Assembly: GCF_000015165.1 (NCBI RefSeq)
Contig: NC_009485.1
Coordinates: 3,140,001 to 3,204,000, forward strand
Reading direction: 5' to 3'
Length of the DNA stretch: 64,000 nucleotides
Origin: Bradyrhizobium sp. BTAi1
GTDB taxonomy: Bacteria > Pseudomonadota > Alphaproteobacteria > Rhizobiales > Xanthobacteraceae
Shown here one piece after another: positions 1-8,198 of the stretch (position 1 is the stretch's first letter; each line of letters opens with the position of its first letter). Both the position numbers and the translations under genes were made by a program. The notes below the pieces were generated by a model. It did no database searches, was not told the origin of the DNA, and worked only from the letters and a program-made list of their open reading frames with translations.

Positions 1-25
1 GCAGCAGGCTGCGGCGGTTGAGCAT
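1..25 (-). CDS. 5' end of an unidentified gene, cut by the window edge
   Basis: Reading leftward, an ATG at 25 is preceded by a strong GGGGAGGATCACC ribosome site and opens a frame that begins MLNRRSLL before the window ends. An Asn-Arg-Arg-Ser start followed by leucines could be the n-region of a twin-arginine signal peptide, but eight residues cannot prove that. It lies downstream of the TolC-like gene on the same strand, about 150 bases away, with a hairpin between them, so it is probably transcribed separately. Confidence 0.55.
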
Positions 26-124
26 GGTGATCCTCCCCGGATGTCGCGCGTGCGTTGCGGGTGACGCGCGTGATGTCGAAGGATGAGCGTGAACCGGCGC
101 GGCGCAGGGGGCAAGAGCGAAGAC

Positions 125-147
125 GCGGGCCGAGAAACTCGGCCCGC
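125..147 (-). terminator. Hairpin downstream of the TolC-like gene
   Basis: A perfect 10-bp GC-rich stem (125-134 with 138-147) closes a three-base loop about 27 bases past the stop of the TolC-like gene. No clear U-run follows on the minus strand, so it may act as a weak terminator or as a 3' stabilising hairpin. Confidence 0.5.
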
Positions 148-173
148 TCGCGAATGGCCCTTGATGACGATCG

Positions 174-1583
174 CTACTGCCCCGAGGGCGTGCGCAGGCC
201 GTGCCAGGCGTCACGAACCTGATGGTAGTGAACCTCCGGCAGATAATCGGGCGTGTTCAGGTTGAGATTCTTGACGTCGAGCCGGCCGATCGCGCTCAGC
301 AGCGTGTAGGAGGCGATGACGCGGTCGCGCTGGGCGCCGATCAGGCGCGCCTTGGCCTGGATCAGATCGGCCTGCGAGTTCAGCACATCGACGGTGGTGC
401 GCTGGCCGCCTTGCGCCTCGCGCGAGACGCCCTGCAGCGCGACGGTCGCGGCTTTGACCTCGGCCTCGGAGGCGCTGACCGCAACCTTGGCGCCTTCATT
501 GGCCACCCAGGCGCTGATCACGGCGGTGCGCGCCTGGTTGCGCACCTGGTCGAGGACGAGACGGCTCTGCGCCGCGACCTCCTTGGCCTGGCGGGTCTGC
601 GAGGCGGCCGTGCCGCCATCATAGATCGGTGCGGTGACGTTGCCGAGGATCGAGGCTTGGTCGGTCCCGAACGTGCCGAGCGTCTGGTCCGAATCGCGGC
701 TGCGGCTGACGCTGCCCTGCACGGTCACGCTCGGCAGCAGGGCGCCCTCGGCAACCTTGATGGCCGTCGAAGCCACGTCGACGTCGAAGCTCGCCGCGGC
801 CACGGCCGGGTTCTCTTTGTTGGCCAGGGCGATCGCGTCTTCGCGACTGCGCGGCAGCAGGCGATCGACCGGATCCGCGGCGCGCAATTGGCCGGGCGCC
901 ATGCCGATCACTTGCGCGTAAGTCGCCTGGCTGATCGCGAGATTGACCTCGGCGGCGTTGAGATCGGAGAGTCCGCGGGACAGCCGGGCCTCGGCTTGGG
1001 ATGCATCGGTCGGTGTCACGTCGCCGGCATTGAGACGGCGCTGCGTCACCGCCAGGGTTTCGCGCAGGAATGCGACGTTCGAGCGCTGCGCCTCGACCAG
1101 CGACTGGTTCGCCAGCACGTTGGTATAGGCGGTCACGGCATCGAGCAGGATGCCCTGGCCGACATTGCGCAACGCCTCGCGCCCCGACTGCACCTGCAGC
1201 TCGGCCACCCGTACGCTGTTGGCGGTTCTAAACCCGTTGAAGAGGGTCTGTGTGACGGTCAGCCCGATGGTCCAGGGCTTCAGCGTCTGGCTCTGAATCG
1301 CGTTGGTCGGAAGCAGATTGCGCACCGCCTGCAGGCCGGCCCCGAGAGTCGCGACAAGCTGGGGGCGGTAACCCGCCAGCGCCTGCGGTACGTTCTCATC
1401 GGTTCCGCGCTGCCGGGCGCGCTCGGCATTGAGGGCCGGGTTGGTCTGGTAGGCCTTGGCCAGCGCGGCGGCGAGATCCTCGGCGCGGGACGGCGAGCAG
1501 AAGGCGACGACCCCCGTCGCGATGGCCAAGCCAATGCCGAACCGCCGCGTCCTCCCGGTGAATTGCTTGCCCCGACCCACCAT
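174..1583 (-). CDS. tolC: TolC family outer-membrane efflux protein
   Basis: Outer-membrane channel of the TolC family, which joins inner-membrane exporters (type I secretion or RND pumps) through periplasmic adaptors. The 469-aa product has an N-terminal signal peptide ending near SRAED. Two homologous halves follow, each with long helices and a strand segment. Typical family signatures are visible: LAAALAKAYQTNPALNAERA at the start of the mature protein, TQTLFNGFRT, APIYDGGTAASQTRQAKE and GQRTTVDVLNSQADL. Length matches the family. The start is followed by a basic n-region (GRGKQFTGRTRR). No exporter gene lies beside it, so the partner pump cannot be named from this window. The symbol refers to the family; several paralogues are usual in rhizobia. 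Confidence 0.9.
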   Translation of the reverse strand: MVGRGKQFTGRTRRFGIGLAIATGVVAFCSPSRAEDLAAALAKAYQTNPALNAERARQRGTDENVPQALAGYRPQLVATLGAGLQAVRNLLPTNAIQSQTLKPWTIGLTVTQTLFNGFRTANSVRVAELQVQSGREALRNVGQGILLDAVTAYTNVLANQSLVEAQRSNVAFLRETLAVTQRRLNAGDVTPTDASQAEARLSRGLSDLNAAEVNLAISQATYAQVIGMAPGQLRAADPVDRLLPRSREDAIALANKENPAVAAASFDVDVASTAIKVAEGALLPSVTVQGSVSRSRDSDQTLGTFGTDQASILGNVTAPIYDGGTAASQTRQAKEVAAQSRLVLDQVRNQARTAVISAWVANEGAKVAVSASEAEVKAATVALQGVSREAQGGQRTTVDVLNSQADLIQAKARLIGAQRDRVIASYTLLSAIGRLDVKNLNLNTPDYLPEVHYHQVRDAWHGLRTPSGQ

Positions 1584-2038
1584 CTGACACCGCCGCGCCT
1601 CATGACCTTAACCGGTTGTTTACCTGTTTAGGGCGGACGGCTGCCACACACAAACCATCGGTGTGGATTCGGGTTGGCTTTTCCATGGTTTGTTGTGGCG
1701 GTCTCGCCACAGACCGCCATGCGGGACCACGCAAATACATGCGATCAGGTCAGCCGATAGCGCCATCGCTTCATGCTGTTGTAAGCGAGGCATGATGCGC
1801 GGCCAAAACCGCGAGACGCGCCGCACGCGGAGGCTGCGAATCGCACCGGCCTGTCGCGAGCCATTGGCGACTTGCCCGCCTTGTATCTCTCCGCGTCCTC
1901 GCAAGGAGACATCGATGTGCGTCGAAAGGTGCTGTGCGGCTGAGGGAGCAGGGGGTGACAACTGATCACATCCCCCGCCGTCCTCAGACCAGCTCGCTCC
2001 GCCTCATCACGACGAGGCGGGCGTCTGCAGCGCTGCTC
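1584..2038. other. Intergenic region between tolC and enoyl-CoA hydratase
   Basis: About 450 bases without a convincing gene. Just upstream of the TolC start is TTAA-N7-TTTA (1608-1622), one base from a full CtrA box. At 1915-1965 an AAGGAGAC ribosome-site-like sequence precedes a 16-codon frame beginning MCVERCC, with no plus-strand gene behind it. Longer frames here have poor, arginine-rich compositions typical of chance reading in GC-rich DNA. Confidence 0.5.
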
Positions 2039-2818
2039 TCAGCGGTTCTTGTTGACCGGCTTGCGCTTCTCGATGAACGCGGCCATGCCTTCGGCGCGAT
2101 CCTCGAGCGCGAAGGTAGCGTGAAACAGGTTGCGCTCGACATTCATGCCTTCCGAGAGCGGAGTTTCGAAGGCGCGGTTCACGGCTTCCTTGGCCATGGC
2201 CGCCGCCGGGCGCGACATCGACGCGATCTTCTCGGCCGCGGCCATCGTCTCTTCCATCAGCCGGTCCGCCGCCACGACGCGGCTGACGAGGCCGGAGCGC
2301 TCCGCTTCCGCCGCATCCATCATGCGGCCGGTCAGGCAGAGGTCCATCGCCTTGGCCTTGCCGATGGCGCGCGTCAGGCGCTGGGTACCGCCGATGCCGG
2401 GGATGGTGCCGAGCGTGATTTCCGGCTGGCCGAATTTCGCGGTGTCGGCCGCGATGATGAAGTCGCACATCATCGCGAGCTCACAGCCGCCGCCGAGGGC
2501 GTAGCCGGCCACCGCCGCGATGGTCGGCTTGCGGCAGCGCGCGACCCGGTCGCCGCCAATCGCGGTGAAGTCGCTCGAGAACATGTCGATGAAGCTCTTG
2601 GGCTGCATCTCCTTGATGTCGGCGCCGGCGGCAAAAGCCTTCTCACTGCCGGTGATCACGATGCAGCCGATGGCGTCGTCGGCCTCGAGGTCGTCGACGG
2701 CCGCGGCAATCTCGCGGAAAACGCCGAATGACAGCGCATTGAGCATCTTGGGCCTGTTCAAGGTAATGACCCCGACCGCGCCTTTGCCTTCGACGATGAT
2801 GTGCTCGTAAACGCTCAT
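2039..2818 (-). CDS. Enoyl-CoA hydratase (crotonase family)
   Basis: Crotonase-fold enzyme that hydrates trans-2-enoyl-CoA to 3-hydroxyacyl-CoA in beta-oxidation or related CoA pathways; cytoplasmic. The 259-aa protein has the oxyanion-hole segment [10 protein letters not shown] near residues 65-75. It also has the catalytic region [19 protein letters not shown], with the first Glu of the FaoB/EchA pair, and [20 protein letters not shown] with the second Glu (PE). This two-glutamate pattern fits a true hydratase rather than an isomerase-only paralogue. ATG at 2818 (MSVYEH) is preferred over an upstream in-frame start because GGGGTAGGA lies just before it. It is transcribed alone; the substrate chain length is not decided by the sequence. 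Confidence 0.93.
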   Translation of the reverse strand: MSVYEHIIVEGKGAVGVITLNRPKMLNALSFGVFREIAAAVDDLEADDAIGCIVITGSEKAFAAGADIKEMQPKSFIDMFSSDFTAIGGDRVARCRKPTIAAVAGYALGGGCELAMMCDFIIAADTAKFGQPEITLGTIPGIGGTQRLTRAIGKAKAMDLCLTGRMMDAAEAERSGLVSRVVAADRLMEETMAAAEKIASMSRPAAAMAKEAVNRAFETPLSEGMNVERNLFHATFALEDRAEGMAAFIEKRKPVNKNR

Positions 2819-2840
2819 GATCCTACCCCGCAAATCGAAA

Positions 2841-2861
2841 CAGCGGGCAATGTGCCCGCTG
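2841..2861 (-). terminator. Hairpin after the 126-aa exported protein gene
   Basis: A perfect 9-bp stem, CAGCGGGCA with TGCCCGCTG, encloses a three-base loop about 40 bases downstream of the stop at 2902 and just before the enoyl-CoA hydratase start. It probably separates the two transcription units. The following U content is low. Confidence 0.5.
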
Positions 2862-2901
2862 GTGGGTTGCGCATCAAGTAGGAGCAGCGCCGCGCGGCGT
2901 C

Positions 2902-3282
2902 TCAGATCATGAACATCCGCGCCGCCGAGCCCAAGGTGAGCAGGGTGCCACAGGCGATGAAGATCTTGCCGATGATCGAGGCCTTGTCCCAGCCCGAACT
3001 GTCGTCATTGCTGACCGTCACGAGGTTCACGGTGACCGGCTCGGCCTGGGCCGGCTCGGCTGATGCCGCGTCGGTAGCCTGCGTCATCGGTGCGGGCGGC
3101 GCCTCCGCCTGCGGCGCAGGGGACACCTCCTGCTTGGCCGGCGCGCTCGTGTCAGACCCGACCGGAAGGAACGGGCTGAAAGTCTGAGTTTCGGCCGCGC
3201 GCGCCAATCCAGTGCCGGTGAGGCTGAGTACGAGCGCGGCGGCAATGATCAATGCTGAACGTCCACTGGCTTGGATCGTCAT
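2902..3282 (-). CDS. Small exported/membrane protein, function unknown
   Basis: A 126-aa protein I cannot assign to a family. ATG at 3282 is chosen because GGGGAGAAGG lies seven bases upstream and an N-terminal hydrophobic segment ([19 protein letters not shown]) ending in ARAAET follows. That looks like a signal peptide. The middle (about residues 35-85) is rich in Pro, Ala, Glu and Gln and probably disordered. The C-terminus has a second hydrophobic stretch, [22 protein letters not shown], ending the protein at the membrane. The layout suggests a periplasmic linker anchored by a C-terminal helix. It is monocistronic. Confidence 0.75.
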   Translation of the reverse strand: MTIQASGRSALIIAAALVLSLTGTGLARAAETQTFSPFLPVGSDTSAPAKQEVSPAPQAEAPPAPMTQATDAASAEPAQAEPVTVNLVTVSNDDSSGWDKASIIGKIFIACGTLLTLGSAARMFMI

Positions 3283-3560
3283 CGTCGGCCTTCTCCCCGT
3301 CCCGCCAGCCCAGCCGAGAGTGAGACCCCGACAGATGTCGAGAACGGGGCAGAACTTGGGTATCTTCCTGCCGCCCGAGGCAAAAGCAGGGCGAGGCCGC
3401 AATCATGCTGGCCCGCCCTCGATGATATGGTCCAGTGCCCGATCCTGCTCCGTGCAATTCGGTGCTATGGAAGCAGGGTTGAGACTTGCGTGCGGCCATG
3501 ATCTGGGTATGGCGGAACTCGGCTGGTTCCATGGCTGCGCAGGTGATCACGAATTCGTGA

Positions 3561-4169
3561 ATGTCTCGGCGGCGGAGTAACAGCGCGCGACGACGGGCGA
3601 ATAATCGGGGGTGGAAGCGTCAGGTGCGCGAGCGTGACGACGAGTGGACGGCCTGGATGCGCCAGGCCATCGCCGGAGACGATGAGGTCTATCATCGGTT
3701 GCTGAAGGCGATCACGCCGGTGCTGCGCGCAGCTTCACGGCGCGGGCTTTCGCGCGCCGGTCAGCCCGTTGATCAGTCCGAGGACATCGTGCAGGACATT
3801 CTGTTGGCGGTTCACCTCAAGCGGCACACCTGGGACGTCGATGCGCCGTTCGCCCCATGGCTGTTCGCGATCGCGCGCAACAAGCTGATCGACGCGCTGC
3901 GGCGGCGCGGCCGGCGGGTGTTCGTCGACATCGACGATTTCAGCGAGACGCTGGCCGACACGCCGCCCGCGCCGACCGTCTCTGCCGGCGAGGTCGAGGC
4001 GCAATTGAAGACGCTGCCGCAGCGTCAACGCGACGTGCTGCAGTCGATCGCCGTGGAGGCGAGTTCGATCAAGCAGACGGCGGAAAAATTTTCGATGACC
4101 GAGGGCGCGGTGCGCGTGGCGCTGCATCGCGCGCTCGCCAGCCTCACGGCCAAGCTACGGGACAATTGA
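3561..4169 (+). CDS. ECF RNA polymerase sigma factor, SigF-like partner of NrsF
   Basis: Extracytoplasmic-function sigma factor that directs RNA polymerase to stress promoters. Region 2 is visible at about residues 45-115 (EDIVQDILLAVHLKRHTW, then PWLFAIARNKLIDALRRRGR). Region 4 is at about 145-200 (LKTLPQRQRDVLQSIAVE, then the helix-turn-helix EGAVRVALHRALASL). The next gene, three bases downstream, encodes an NrsF/DUF1109 membrane protein, the known anti-sigma type for Caulobacter SigF. The start is uncertain: ATG at 3561 lacks a clear ribosome site and gives a very basic 21-residue extension. GTG at 3624, behind GGAAGCG, would give a protein starting at Val22. Confidence 0.88.
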   Translation: MSRRRSNSARRRANNRGWKRQVRERDDEWTAWMRQAIAGDDEVYHRLLKAITPVLRAASRRGLSRAGQPVDQSEDIVQDILLAVHLKRHTWDVDAPFAPWLFAIARNKLIDALRRRGRRVFVDIDDFSETLADTPPAPTVSAGEVEAQLKTLPQRQRDVLQSIAVEASSIKQTAEKFSMTEGAVRVALHRALASLTAKLRDN

Positions 4170-4172
4170 GCC

Positions 4173-4811
4173 ATGGACACCGATCAGCTTATCCGCTCGC
4201 TCGCGGCCGACAATGCCCAACGGGCGCAGCCCGTGGGCATCGTGCTGGCGCTGGCGCTGATGGCGGCGACGCCGGTCTCGACCGCGATGCTGCTCATCGG
4301 CCTCGGCATCCGGCCCGACATCTGGCTCGCGGTGCGCAATCCGTTCTTCGATCTCAAATTCGTGGTGACCACCGCGCTGGCTATTCCGGCGCTTATCATC
4401 AGCCTGCATCTGTCGCGGCCCGAAGCGTCGCTCCATGGCTGGAGCTGGCTCCTGATCGCGCCGGTCCTGGTCCTCGTCGGCGGCATCGTGGCGGAGATGA
4501 TGGTGCCGCAGCGCGCGCCGATGATGGCGCGGCTGGTCGGCCATAACTCGATGCTGTGCGTCAGCGCGATTCCCGTCTTGTCGCTGCCGCTGCTGGCGGC
4601 CGCGCTGTTCGGGCTGCGCCATGGCGCACCGTCGCGCCCGGCGTTGGCCGGTGCGATCGCCGGCCTGGTTTCGGCGGGACTGGCCGCGACGCTCTATGCC
4701 GCGCACTGCACCGACGATTCGCCGCTGTTTGTCGCCACCTGGTACACGATCGCGGCGCTGGTCGTGGCCGGCCTCGGCGCCGGGATCGGTGCGCGGGTGC
4801 TGCGTTATTGA
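4173..4811 (+). CDS. nrsF: NrsF-family (DUF1109) membrane anti-sigma factor
   Basis: Integral membrane protein of 212 aa with about six hydrophobic segments. It is expected to hold the SigF-like sigma factor at the inner membrane and release it on stress. The family signature AAHCTDDSPLFVATWY is present near residues 176-191. Cysteines at 129 and 179 match the two conserved cysteines reported as important in Caulobacter NrsF, where the system responds to heavy metals such as chromate and cadmium. It starts three bases after the sigma gene, so the pair is one operon. Whether the same metals are sensed here is inference. The gene ends before copy A of the palindromic repeat. Confidence 0.88.
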   Translation: MDTDQLIRSLAADNAQRAQPVGIVLALALMAATPVSTAMLLIGLGIRPDIWLAVRNPFFDLKFVVTTALAIPALIISLHLSRPEASLHGWSWLLIAPVLVLVGGIVAEMMVPQRAPMMARLVGHNSMLCVSAIPVLSLPLLAAALFGLRHGAPSRPALAGAIAGLVSAGLAATLYAAHCTDDSPLFVATWYTIAALVVAGLGAGIGARVLRY

Positions 4812-4822
4812 TGCACGAGAGC

Positions 4823-4925
4823 TAGATCATGATGCGTTTCCACGGAAACGCATCATGATCTTTCCTCTTTGTTTGAGCATGATCTTTTCGGAAGACCGGT
4901 TTCCACTTGTCCGGATCATGCTCTT
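4823..4925. repeat. Dispersed palindromic repeat, copy A
   Basis: About 100 bases made of two palindromes. The first is a nearly perfect inverted repeat around GTTTCCACGGAAAC flanked by GATCATGATGC and its complement. The second runs from GAGCATGATC through an imperfect stem with ACCGGTTTCCAC to GGATCATGCTC. Two further copies lie at 35804-35906 (same orientation) and 46351-46453 (reversed). Copy A lies between the convergent nrsF and DUF2336 genes. Similar elements are scattered through Rhizobiales genomes. The position suggests a bidirectional terminator or mRNA 3'-end structure. Confidence 0.9.
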
Positions 4926-4931
4926 GAGCGA

Positions 4932-6041
4932 TCAGGCCTGTGCAGGCGTTGCGGCATCCTGAACCCGATGGAAGCGCAGCACCTGTTGTGCCGTCGACGG
5001 CCTGAGGCGCTCGTAAGTGGCCTTGCTGGCGACGAGGTCAGTTGGTCCTGTGCCGGCGAGCTCATCCCGCATCAGGATGATCGACTTGACCGTCGGCCAA
5101 GACAGGCCTGCCACCTTGGCGAGGATCATCACGCCTTCGGCGCGGCTCTCCACCATGATGCTTTCGGCGACCGCGACCGGGACGTTGGCCATCGCTGCGA
5201 CCGCGGCATTGGCCTCGTCGAACTTCCGGCTTTCGGTGAACTGGGCGACGAGCTGATCGTCCAGCCGGCCATCGGCGTGCAGCGACCGGATCAGCCGATG
5301 TGCAATTTCCGTCTGGCTGGTCAACGCCACCGTCGCCGAGCGGGCACGGCGGCCCGCGGTCCTCACCGCCTGGGAGACTTCCTGCGCCAGTTTGGGGTTC
5401 GCCGTTTCCAAACGCGCGCGGACCGCCGCGGAAGCCTTGGCCACAAGCTTCAGAAAGAGGTGGCGCGGCAGATCAGGCCGCAACGCGAGACATGCAGCCA
5501 GATCGCCATCCTGTGCGGCGCGATCCAGGAGCGCGTCGACGCTGCGTTCCGACAGATCGGCGCCGGGATTGCTGACGGTGCTGTGGACGACCTCGTCATT
5601 GCCGCGCCGGAGCAGGATGTCGGTTACGGCGCGGCTCAGCACCCGGCGGATGGAAATCGCGAGCAGATGCGCCTGGCTCTTGGTCTGGGCGGTCCTGATC
5701 AGCGCGGCCTCATCGAGCCGTTCCGATTTCGATAGTATCGGACCGGCGACCTCGATGGCATCGTCATCGGCCAGCCGGGCGAGCGTTTTCGGCGGTGCGC
5801 AGTCGATCGGTGCCAGCCGGCTGGCGAGCAGGGCGCGCGCCGATGTTTCGATATGCGCGATCAGGCATTCGAAGACGTCGTCGAACAGCGCGACCTGGTC
5901 GTCGGCGAAGTCTGGTGCGCCGTCGATGAACAGGTCGGTGACCTTGCGCAGGGTCTCGACACGACGCGCGACGGTGCCGTTCGCGAGCGTGTCCTGCAGC
6001 TCGTCCAGCAGGCTCTCATTGGGCGCTGGCTTGCCACTCAT
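4932..6041 (-). CDS. DUF2336 domain protein
   Basis: A 369-aa cytoplasmic, mostly helical protein of the alphaproteobacterial DUF2336 family, whose function is not established. HEAT-like helical pairs run throughout, for example APIDCAPPKTLARLADDD, RAAQDGDLAACLALRPDLP and FDEANAAVAAMANVPVAVAE. The long C-terminal part carries the family pattern ...AEGVMILAKVAGLSWPTVK. ATG at 6041 is preceded by GGAGCG. It lies 15 bases downstream of a diguanylate cyclase gene on the same strand, so the two are probably co-transcribed, which hints at a role in cyclic-di-GMP signalling. A second DUF2336 gene lies at 44024-44986. Confidence 0.85.
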   Translation of the reverse strand: MSGKPAPNESLLDELQDTLANGTVARRVETLRKVTDLFIDGAPDFADDQVALFDDVFECLIAHIETSARALLASRLAPIDCAPPKTLARLADDDAIEVAGPILSKSERLDEAALIRTAQTKSQAHLLAISIRRVLSRAVTDILLRRGNDEVVHSTVSNPGADLSERSVDALLDRAAQDGDLAACLALRPDLPRHLFLKLVAKASAAVRARLETANPKLAQEVSQAVRTAGRRARSATVALTSQTEIAHRLIRSLHADGRLDDQLVAQFTESRKFDEANAAVAAMANVPVAVAESIMVESRAEGVMILAKVAGLSWPTVKSIILMRDELAGTGPTDLVASKATYERLRPSTAQQVLRFHRVQDAATPAQA

Positions 6042-6056
6042 CCCGGCGCGCTCCCG

Positions 6057-7205
6057 TCAGGCGCGGGTGACGCGATTGCGTCCCTGGGCCTTCGATGCGT
6101 AGAGCGCACGATCGGCGCGGGACAACAGCGACTCGGTGGTCTCGTCGCCGCGCGAGGTCGCAACGCCGGCCGAGAATGTCACCTGCAGGCCGGCCGAGAA
6201 TGCGCTCCAGTCGAGATCGGCGATGATCTGGCGCAGGCGCTCGGCGAGCCGGCAGGCCGGGTCTAATGGTGCGCCGGGCAGGACAAGCAGGAACTCCTCG
6301 CCGCCATAGCGGCCGAACCGATCGCTGCTGCGGATATTGGCGAACATCGTGATGGCAAAGGTGCGCAGCACGTCGTCGCCGGTCGGATGGCCGTGCTCGT
6401 CATTGATGCGCTTGAACCAATCGAGGTCGATCAGCATCACCGAGCATGGCTTGCCGGTCTGCCGCGACCGCGTCAGCTCCTCCTCGAGCACATGCATGAT
6501 GGATCGCCGGTTGAGCGCGCCGGTGAGCTCATCGAGCTCGGCAAGCTCCTCGATCCGGCGATACGCCTCTTTCAGCTTCAGGCCGCGCTGATACAAGGAC
6601 TCGCGCAGCGAACTCGAGAAGATGCCGAGGAACATGCAGCCGGCGATCGTCAGCACGAACACCAGCAGCGTGGCGAGCCGCTCCAGCGCACCGCCAGTGG
6701 GCATGCCGAGCGGCTTGTCGGTTAGCAGGAACAGTCCGGCGAGGCCGAGTGCCAGGAAGGTCCAGCAGATCGCGGTCTGGCGCGGCGTCGCCCGGAGCGA
6801 GCTGAAGCCGACGACGAGGTAGAGCGTGCACAGGAACACGATGCTGACCTCGGGCGCGACGTAGCAGAAGGCCACCGTGAACATCATGCTCACGATCGAC
6901 TGCGGAACGACCAAATAGTGGTCCCTGAAGCGCTCGTTGAAGCCGCTCTCCGACAACAAGGTCCACAGCGCGACGGTGGCTAGTCCGATGGCTGCGTAGA
7001 CCGGCGCGATCGAGGCCGGCACGGTGCCGGCCTGCGCGTAGATCAGGAGGATGACGGCATCGATCAGGTAGCAGCCCGCGATCATGGCATAGATCTGCCG
7101 CCGCTGGCCGACGCGGCGAGCGCGAACGTCGCGAGACGGCGGCGGCTTGACGCCGCGCGTGTCGGCAACGATCGAAGGTGAAAGAGGCGGTGCCGTCGTG
7201 CCCAT
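6057..7205 (-). CDS. Membrane diguanylate cyclase (GGDEF domain)
   Basis: Makes cyclic di-GMP from two GTP. The 382-aa protein has a basic N-terminus and about six transmembrane helices (about residues 35-200), then a short helix and a GGDEF domain (about 215-380). The active site reads RYGGEEF. An intact inhibitory I-site, RSSD, sits exactly five residues before GGEEF, so product inhibition is expected. The domain opens with DELTGALNRRS and contains the metal-binding DLDWFKRINDEHGH. No EAL domain follows. It heads a two-gene unit with the DUF2336 gene, 15 bases apart. The signal sensed by the membrane part is unknown. Confidence 0.92.
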   Translation of the reverse strand: MGTTAPPLSPSIVADTRGVKPPPSRDVRARRVGQRRQIYAMIAGCYLIDAVILLIYAQAGTVPASIAPVYAAIGLATVALWTLLSESGFNERFRDHYLVVPQSIVSMMFTVAFCYVAPEVSIVFLCTLYLVVGFSSLRATPRQTAICWTFLALGLAGLFLLTDKPLGMPTGGALERLATLLVFVLTIAGCMFLGIFSSSLRESLYQRGLKLKEAYRRIEELAELDELTGALNRRSIMHVLEEELTRSRQTGKPCSVMLIDLDWFKRINDEHGHPTGDDVLRTFAITMFANIRSSDRFGRYGGEEFLLVLPGAPLDPACRLAERLRQIIADLDWSAFSAGLQVTFSAGVATSRGDETTESLLSRADRALYASKAQGRNRVTRA

Positions 7206-7628
7206 GTGCTCGCAATTCGTCGTCGCTGGCTGAAAATCTACGTGGGAAAGCCTTTAACTTTGGTATCTATGCACGTGTGGTGATGCGGTGGCGACGAACC
7301 GCCGCCGCGCGCCGCGACCGCAAAATCACGGGCTTTTCGTCGTGTGAGCCTCAGCGAACCCGGTGTCGGTCAGGAGCTGTCGACATCGACGCTTGATCGG
7401 CACTTGGAGCCGGAGGCCGGAAGGTAGCGGAGGGGTATGAGCGACGATGGGTCTGAACAGGGGATGCGAGAACGCGCCGGCCGGGGTGCGCCGGGAGACC
7501 GCATGTCGGACGGCGGAACTGTGCGCCAGCTCACAGTCAGGGACGTATGTTTCCGGTATTTTGAAGAATTTTGCGGTTGAATTCGAACCGCGTCCTCATT
7601 CCTCCAGACCAACCTTGCGAGACGGCCA
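7206..7628. other. Intergenic region between divergent diguanylate cyclase and ECF sigma genes
   Basis: About 420 bases that must hold the divergent promoters. A short frame from 7447 has no clear family features. GGAAC at 7515-7519 lacks a matching CGTT element at 16-17 bases, so I do not call an EcfG-type promoter. The part just before the sigma gene (7545-7600) is AT-richer and likely contains its promoter. Confidence 0.4.
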
Positions 7629-8198
7629 TTGAGCGTGACAGCGGCGGCGTCGGATGAAGCCCTGATGGCCAGGATCGCCCAAGGCGATCGGCTCGCCATG
7701 CAGGTGCTGTATGGCCGGCACCATGTCAGGGTGTACCGTTTCGGGCTCCGGCTCGTACGGGACGAACAGGTGGCGGAAGACCTCATCAGCGAGGTCTTCC
7801 TGGATGTGTGGCGTCAGGCCGGCAAGTTCGAGGGCCGTTCTGCCGTCTCGACATGGCTGCTGGCGATCACGAGATTCAAGGCGCTGTCGGCACTTCGGCG
7901 CCGCAAGGACGTTGAGCTGGAAGACGAGGCCGCGAACGCGATCGAGGATACGTCCGATGATCCGGAAATCGCGGTCCAGAAGAAGAATACCGGGGAAGCC
8001 CTGCGCAAGTGCCTGACCGCGCTTTCGCCTGACCACCGGGAGATCGTCGATCTCGTCTACTACCACGAGAAGTCCGTGGAGGAGGTGGCCGAGATCGTCG
8101 GAATTCCGGAGAATACCGTCAAGACGCGCCTGTTCTATGCGCGCAAGAAATTGGCCGAACTCCTGAAGGCGGCCGGCATTGAGCGAGGCTGGCCATGA
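7629..8198 (+). CDS. ECF RNA polymerase sigma factor (second pair)
   Basis: Sigma-70 family ECF protein of 189 aa. Region 2 is at about residues 10-95 (LMARIAQGDRLAMQVLYGRH, EDLISEVFLDVWRQA, TWLLAITRFKALSALRR). Region 4 is at about 125-180 (LTALSPDHREIVDLVYYHE and the helix-turn-helix IPENTVKTRLFYARKKLAE). The reading frame opens with TTG at 7629; a GTG six bases later is an alternative. The stop overlaps the start of the next gene by four bases (ATGA), the usual arrangement for a sigma factor translationally coupled to its membrane anti-sigma factor. The regulon and inducing signal cannot be read from this window. Confidence 0.9.
   Translation: MSVTAAASDEALMARIAQGDRLAMQVLYGRHHVRVYRFGLRLVRDEQVAEDLISEVFLDVWRQAGKFEGRSAVSTWLLAITRFKALSALRRRKDVELEDEAANAIEDTSDDPEIAVQKKNTGEALRKCLTALSPDHREIVDLVYYHEKSVEEVAEIVGIPENTVKTRLFYARKKLAELLKAAGIERGWP

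Noticed and set aside
1663..1965. 100-codon plus-strand frame between tolC and the enoyl-CoA hydratase
   Set aside because: Composition is rich in Arg, Cys and Thr with no ribosome site at its first ATG; only its last 16 codons have a good ribosome site (reported separately).
7515..7540. EcfG promoter before the second ECF sigma gene
   Set aside because: GGAAC is not followed by CGTT at the right distance.
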